In this document: positions 59,001-64,000 of the stretch, piece by piece
How positions within the stretch are numbered: position 1 is the first letter of the stretch
How the letters are laid out: each line of letters begins with the position of its first letter
Assembly (NCBI GenBank): GCA_964007475.1
Contig: OZ023275.1
Location: 28,401,619-28,465,618, forward strand
Direction of reading: 5' to 3'
Length of the DNA stretch: 64,000 bases
Source: Hybos culiciformis
Taxonomy: Eukaryota > Arthropoda > Insecta > Diptera > Hybotidae
Program-made: the position numbers and the translations under genes
The notes under the pieces: generated by a model
Seen by the model: only the letters and a program-made list of their open reading frames with translations
Database searches by the model: none
What the model was told of the DNA's origin: nothing

Positions 59001-60643
59001 ATTTTATAAAAATTTGCTTTTTTTTTAAATTTTGCCAATTTACTGTCATTAAAAATTGTATATATATTATTTTAATTCTCATAATAATTTTATTATTTAC
59101 CACAAATACAAGTATGTAATGTTAAATAACATTGCAAAAAAAAAGTTTTTGCTGTTCATTGTTTTTAATGGAAATTCGTTTATAGGATTGTGATTTTGAT
59201 GCGAAGTGTTTTTTATTTTATTACTTCCAAAAAGTTTAAATAAAAAGTCGCCAGTCTGACTGGAAACAGAAAATTTTCACTACAAACTATATTATATATA
59301 AATAAATAAATATCTTTATAGTTCGTTTTGTAAAAATTGATGCGTATATATTAAATATTATAGGACTTTTTTTCAGTTTTTAAAAGCTAAATTTTGATAA
59401 TTTTATTCTTAATTAAATTTTTCGGTATAAATCTGGAACCGATATTAAATCAATTTTCTAAATATTGATCTCTAGAAGAAAAACCTTCGAAACCAAATCG
59501 AATTTTTTTTTACCTGTAAAGATTTTCAGATATGGGCTTGTCATAGACCACCCATCATATCCGATCGCCACTAATTAGCGAAAATATAAATTAAAGGAAT
59601 TCGTGTTCAGCCTAACTATATCAAATAAAAACTATTTTTTCTCGAATATCGACTACAGAGCGATTATTAGTTATTATTATTATAGTTAAAAGTTTCATAT
59701 TCATGATCCTTCGATTAATTTGTATCTTTCTTGTCAAAAACTAAATTAAAATGGAAGTATCTTAAACATATTTATGTATTTTCTAATTTTTTTTTCTACT
59801 GAGATACATGGAAAAACGAAATAGGCTAAACCTTATAAATCAGTGATACCAATTATACATATTGGGTTAACATTATTTTTTCATCACTTCTGCACTTTTC
59901 CGTATCCGGATAAACTGAAAATTTATTTCGATGCTTCCTTTGTTCTTTTTGCGCTTTATTTTCTGTTATCCTTTTTGTAGGATTATGTGGGTGAGTCATT
60001 TTCCATGACATTATTTTGTTTAACTTCGTGTTTTTTATTCACTTAGACATAAAGTTATTGAAAATATAAAAATTTCATTCGAAATAACCTTTTCAAGTTA
60101 TAAATGTGCTTTTTTAAATTGCTTCGTTAGTTACAGTAATAAATGACTTTAATCAAATAGAATAGATAGTATAGTAAAAGTCAGATGATGGCTTCTAAAT
60201 TCTAATTGAATTATTTTTTCATTCACGCATTGCGATCTGCTTTAAGGTACGACACTATAGTCAGTAACGTATTATTAAAGTAACTGGTATCTCCTAATTA
60301 ACGAAAGTATGACGTTACAGAAAAGCAAACACTGATATGGTATAGAAAGATTTCAAACTTAGAAAACCCAAGTATATTTCGATGGAAGTACTTTTTTCTG
60401 CTACATAGGATTAAGTAAATATTTTTAGTAAATTATTTGATTGTTGGTATCCTCCACTTTTTTGTAATACATTTAAATCTTGTGTGACTACTATAAGACC
60501 TTTATAACACGTAGGCAGGGTTAGACTACATTAAATTAAAAAAAAAATCCATGATTTGTTTTTATTTTAATATTTTCCTATCAAATTTTTTCTTATCATT
60601 TTATTATAATCAATCTAAAATTTTTTATAATTTTTTTTTCCAG
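56046..60643. other. Intergenic or 5' intronic DNA upstream of the CARP exons
   Basis: No exon is firmly supported, although the missing signal-peptide exon of the downstream gene may lie here or further left. Patches near 57460-57700 (GGGTAATTTGAGGTGATATGG, later TTACCCATATAGTTGGGGC) and 58590-58890 have mixed composition and look like decayed repeats. Confidence 0.45.
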
Positions 60644-62293
60644 GAATAAAGGCTAGTTGGGAAGAATGGTGGACATATGATGGAATTTCTGGTATGATAA
60701 ATAATTTTTATTTACTTAAGTAGAATAAAATTAATTTTTTACAAATTTGAAATAAAATATTCATGAATATAAAATAACATTGGTAGTGCTAATCTGAAAA
60801 AAAAAAAATTTTTTTTTTGCCTGCAGACAAAAAAGTCTTTAATCGTCTAATGTCCTTTAATGTCTAAAAAACCAATAATACATAGTAGGTATATTTGGAT
60901 AATGGACATATTCATTTATGGGTATAAAAAGAAAATATGAACCTACGCTTAGATCTGGTAAGAAACTTCTGCAAGTAGATATTTGCTCATTGCTCATTTT
61001 ATAGTTGCGTTTAACACACGCCGGGCAAGTAAAGTATGTTATGTTGATTTTATTTAGTTGAAAGTTTGTTGTCGTTTTTTAATTTAAAAAAAATAAAAAA
61101 ATGTTAAGTATGTATTATGTTTATTAACAATTTCAGGACCAGGTTTTTGGGGCCTTATTAATCCGCAGTGGAATATGTGTAATAAAGGACGAAGACAGTC
61201 ACCAATAGATATAGAACCAGAAAAACTATTATATGATCCCTATTTAAGAACGCTACATATTGATAAACATAAGGTACATGATTTTTAAATACAAGAAAAT
61301 GTTTTCTCAGTGGATTGTAAATTGTAACATTATTTAATTATTCGCTTTTATTTACCAAATTTTATGCAAAATAAAGTATTGATGGATTTTTAGAAAAATA
61401 ACTGATCCAGTGTAACATTGATTCGTATGACAATTAATGCAGGCCCATATTGTTCACGTTGTCCCTATATTGTAGAAAACATTTACATATATTCCTTGGA
61501 AATTATTGTATAAAAGATTTAATTCGAAAACTAGAGTTTTTTAGCACCAATTTTCTTTATTGGAGCAAATTGATCTTAAAGACAATGTTTTCAATAATTG
61601 AAATGACGTTGTTATAACTTAATTATGTCTTTTTATATACATAAGTATATATAATATATAACTTCTAAACGCAAACTAAATTCTTTCGCGGTTCACTGTG
61701 ATAAAAAAAACTATATTGCTCACTGTGATAAAAAAAACTATTTCGATTCTTTCAAATACTTATTTTGCGTGCATTGAATACAGTACCTATCCTATATATC
61801 TCAATTCTTTTAGCTCAAAACACAACCCCTTGCTTGATTCTGACTGAAAGCATTAAAAACCATTTAAAACTTTTATTGATTTAAAATTAGCAATTCCTGA
61901 AATCTTTTGAAACTTTAACTGTGTTTTGATTGGTATTTTCTACCATTTCAGAAATAATATTTTTCGCTATATTATACGCAAAAATTATTTACGTAAAATG
62001 TTCAAAATTATTTTGTTATGGGTGTATATATTTTTTCAAATTTGTACAAATATCATACAACACATTTATCACAACATGATAACCATAGCTAAAAATTTTA
62101 GGTCTCTGGTACATTACAAAATACAGGTCAATCTTTAGTCTTCCGTGTCGATAAAGATACAAAACAAAATGTGAATATATCTGGAGGACCACTTGCTTAC
62201 CGTTATCAATTTGAGGAAATTTACTTTCATTATGGTACAGACAATAGCCAGGGGTCAGAACATCGTGTGCATGGATATACGTTTCCAGGAGAG
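60644..62293 (+). CDS. Carbonic-anhydrase-related protein (CA10/CA11, CARP type), three internal exons
   Basis: The exons are 60644-60691, 61137-61273 and 62102-62293, all with AG/GT borders. They join in frame to give WEEWWTYDGISGPGFWGLI, then NKGRRQSPIDIEPEKLL, KVSGTLQNTGQSLVF, NISGGPLAYRYQFEE and IYFHYGTDNSQGSEHRVHG, ending FPGE. This matches the first half of an alpha carbonic anhydrase domain of the secreted, catalytically inactive CARP X/XI group. In active enzymes two zinc histidines lie in FHFHWG; here the first is Tyr and the second is His (IYFHYG). The third ligand would be in the next exon, beyond the window. The N-terminal signal exon is not identified. Vertebrate CA10/11 bind neurexins at synapses; a neural adhesion role is an inference from the family. 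Confidence 0.88.
61692..61741. repeat. Short tandem duplication inside a CARP intron
   Basis: TCACTGTGATAAAAAAAACT occurs twice about 27 bases apart. Confidence 0.65.
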
Positions 62294-64000
62294 GTGAGAT
62301 TGAAAAAATAAAATCACATATTTTGTTTGCCATTATTTTCATTATAATTCCAATAATGTCCTTTTTCTTTTGGGGATTTTTTGTGTGATTTTGATATATA
62401 CATTTACATACTATGTATATACTTCCATACAGGTTATGCGATGAAATATATTTTAATGTGTGGTATTTCAAGAGATTATTATCGTTTTCTATGATTTCAT
62501 TATAAATGTTTTTTTTTTTTGGAATATTTGAAGTGTATTTTGGAGTTCATTTCAAGTGGGTTTATTTTTTTAAATATATATTATTAAATTCTTCCTGATT
62601 TATAACACTAAGAAATAAAATGAGAATTTTTAAATAACTACATCTTGTTATGTTCTTGTTGTTGTTGTAGTTTAAACAAATCCTGAAGAAGGAATAATAT
62701 TTCAACTTAGAATTCTGTCATCTACGTGATTAATAATGGGTTTACTTGTTAGAAATGATTAGAACATCAGTTCAAAATTATATTATTTTGGCAAAATTAT
62801 TGTGTTTGATTTAGGATCATTAAATTTTTAGAAATACAGTAAATGATAGATTTTAAAATTTTTTGAAACCTCTTTTGCTTCTCCTTCCGTCGAATTTGTT
62901 ATCTCAACGAAGTCTTCCGAATGACAAAATGCCAAGAATAAGAATTATAAATCGTTAGTTTGACATAAGGAGGAAATATTTAAACACTTTATTTAAGTTG
63001 TATAACAGTCAAATGTGAGTTACATATAGTTTATTGAATTTTTCCTTCGCTTTTATTCTCTTAAAAAAATTAATAAGGCTCGAAATATTTCACAACGCTC
63101 TACCCTAGGCTATAAAAAGTTCACTATGATTATAAAACAAAATTTGAAAAAATCTTTCAAAATCATGTATTATTCAGAATGTATTATTAGTATGTGGATT
63201 CATCGATCAATGTGCCTGCCCTGAATTTCTACTTTGACTTTTAAGTAAAAAAATTAAGTTTATTATTCCGAAATGACTTTCTTCAAGGACGTAATTTATA
63301 AAATGTACTGAATTTTTTTTTTATTCACAATAATATTAATTTTTGTTTAATTAAAATAAATTTACATTATTTTGGTCGCTAAATAAATTTTTCAGTGTCA
63401 CTTAGAAATACTGATATAATATATTAAAATATTTTAACCTTAAAGATTTGTTTTTCGTATTATATTTTTTTTTCTTTATTTATATGAAAATTCTAATTCA
63501 TATTAATGTTTTTTTTTTTTAAAAGCCAAAAAAACAAAACCAAAATTTCTCCCTTTAAGAAAATTGAAATAAAATCCAGAACGTGTTATATAAATACTAT
63601 GTTCATTGTTTATATTAGATGTATATATACATATAATATATGTATATGAAAAGGTTTATTTTTGAAGTTAAATACTTTTAGAAAACTTGATGACATAAGA
63701 GATTTTCATTTTGATGAACAAAAATGATAAATGACATGCAGACAATATTTTGTAAATTTGTTAGAATCTCTAAATTATTTATAGAAACTTTTGTCTTTAT
63801 TTTCTTATCATCTAATACTCTTGTAATACAATATGAAAATAAAGTCAAATATACATAAACATAAAGGTAGATTCGAAATTGACTTTATGAATTTTCAATT
63901 TATTTGTATATTATGTTTTTCATAAAAGAATTATTATAACAAGGTATTGAACCTTAAGTATAATTGTTATGTTTGTAAACTATAAAATTATCATTTTTAT
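62294..64000. other. Intron of the CARP gene (running off the window)
   Basis: It begins with a GTGAGA donor. No further carbonic anhydrase exon is found to the window end, so the next exon (expected to begin near VQLIHYN in CA10 numbering) lies beyond it. The sequence is AT-rich with no recognised elements. Confidence 0.6.

Noticed and set aside
59931..59990. Signal-peptide-like frame (MLPLFFLRFIFCYPF) ending at a good GTGAGT donor, a tempting first exon for the CARP gene
   Set aside because: The phase is wrong: joined to the exon at 60644 it reads straight into TAA, and the frame that would fit contains a TAG and no ATG.
62016..62471. 151-codon minus-strand frame
   Set aside because: It is antisense to the third CARP exon, whose splice sites and protein match are strong.

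Overview
The window is a very AT-rich, gene-poor piece of an insect genome. Introns, divergent ionotropic receptors, an nrf-6 type acyltransferase, a carbonic-anhydrase-related protein and a lineage-expanded set of neprilysin-like proteins all point to an insect. A dipteran is my best guess from the receptor and neprilysin-like expansions, but the sequence alone does not settle the order. One 200-base run of N (48755-48954) marks an assembly gap.

Layout. 1-14.5 kb holds no recognised gene, only degenerate transposon-like repeats, hairpins and homopolymer-rich DNA. 14556-18529 (minus) is a complete ten-exon acyltransferase-3 (nose resistant to fluoxetine, nrf-6 family) gene with clean splice phases throughout. 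21254-26490 (minus) holds two tandem divergent ionotropic receptor genes with the same exon structure. Each carries one in-frame TGA followed by CT, and the downstream copy also has a frameshift at a 26-bp duplication. A possible tiny secreted peptide sits at 26957-27061 (plus).

29.6-48.6 kb is the most striking part: six intronless genes of about 600 codons for secreted M13 (neprilysin)-like proteins that lack the zinc-binding HExxH and the ExxxD/GENIAD segment. The first is a divergent member on the plus strand. The other five are a head-to-tail minus-strand array with a period near 3.1 kb. The youngest pair (40586-42388 and 43690-45492) has nearly identical flanks but clearly diverged proteins. 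All five share an initiator-like block, 31 nt from the ATG in four of them. The array stops just before the assembly gap, so the copy number may be underestimated.

49-60.6 kb has no recognised gene; it holds a 663-bp hAT-like element and several simple repeats. 60644-62293 carries three exons of a carbonic-anhydrase-related protein (CA10/11, CARP type). Its first and last exons lie outside what I can identify. The remainder to 64000 looks like its next intron.

The genes show no shared pathway. The window is best read as a lineage-specific expansion of secreted pseudopeptidases, a decaying receptor pair, and two conserved single-copy genes.
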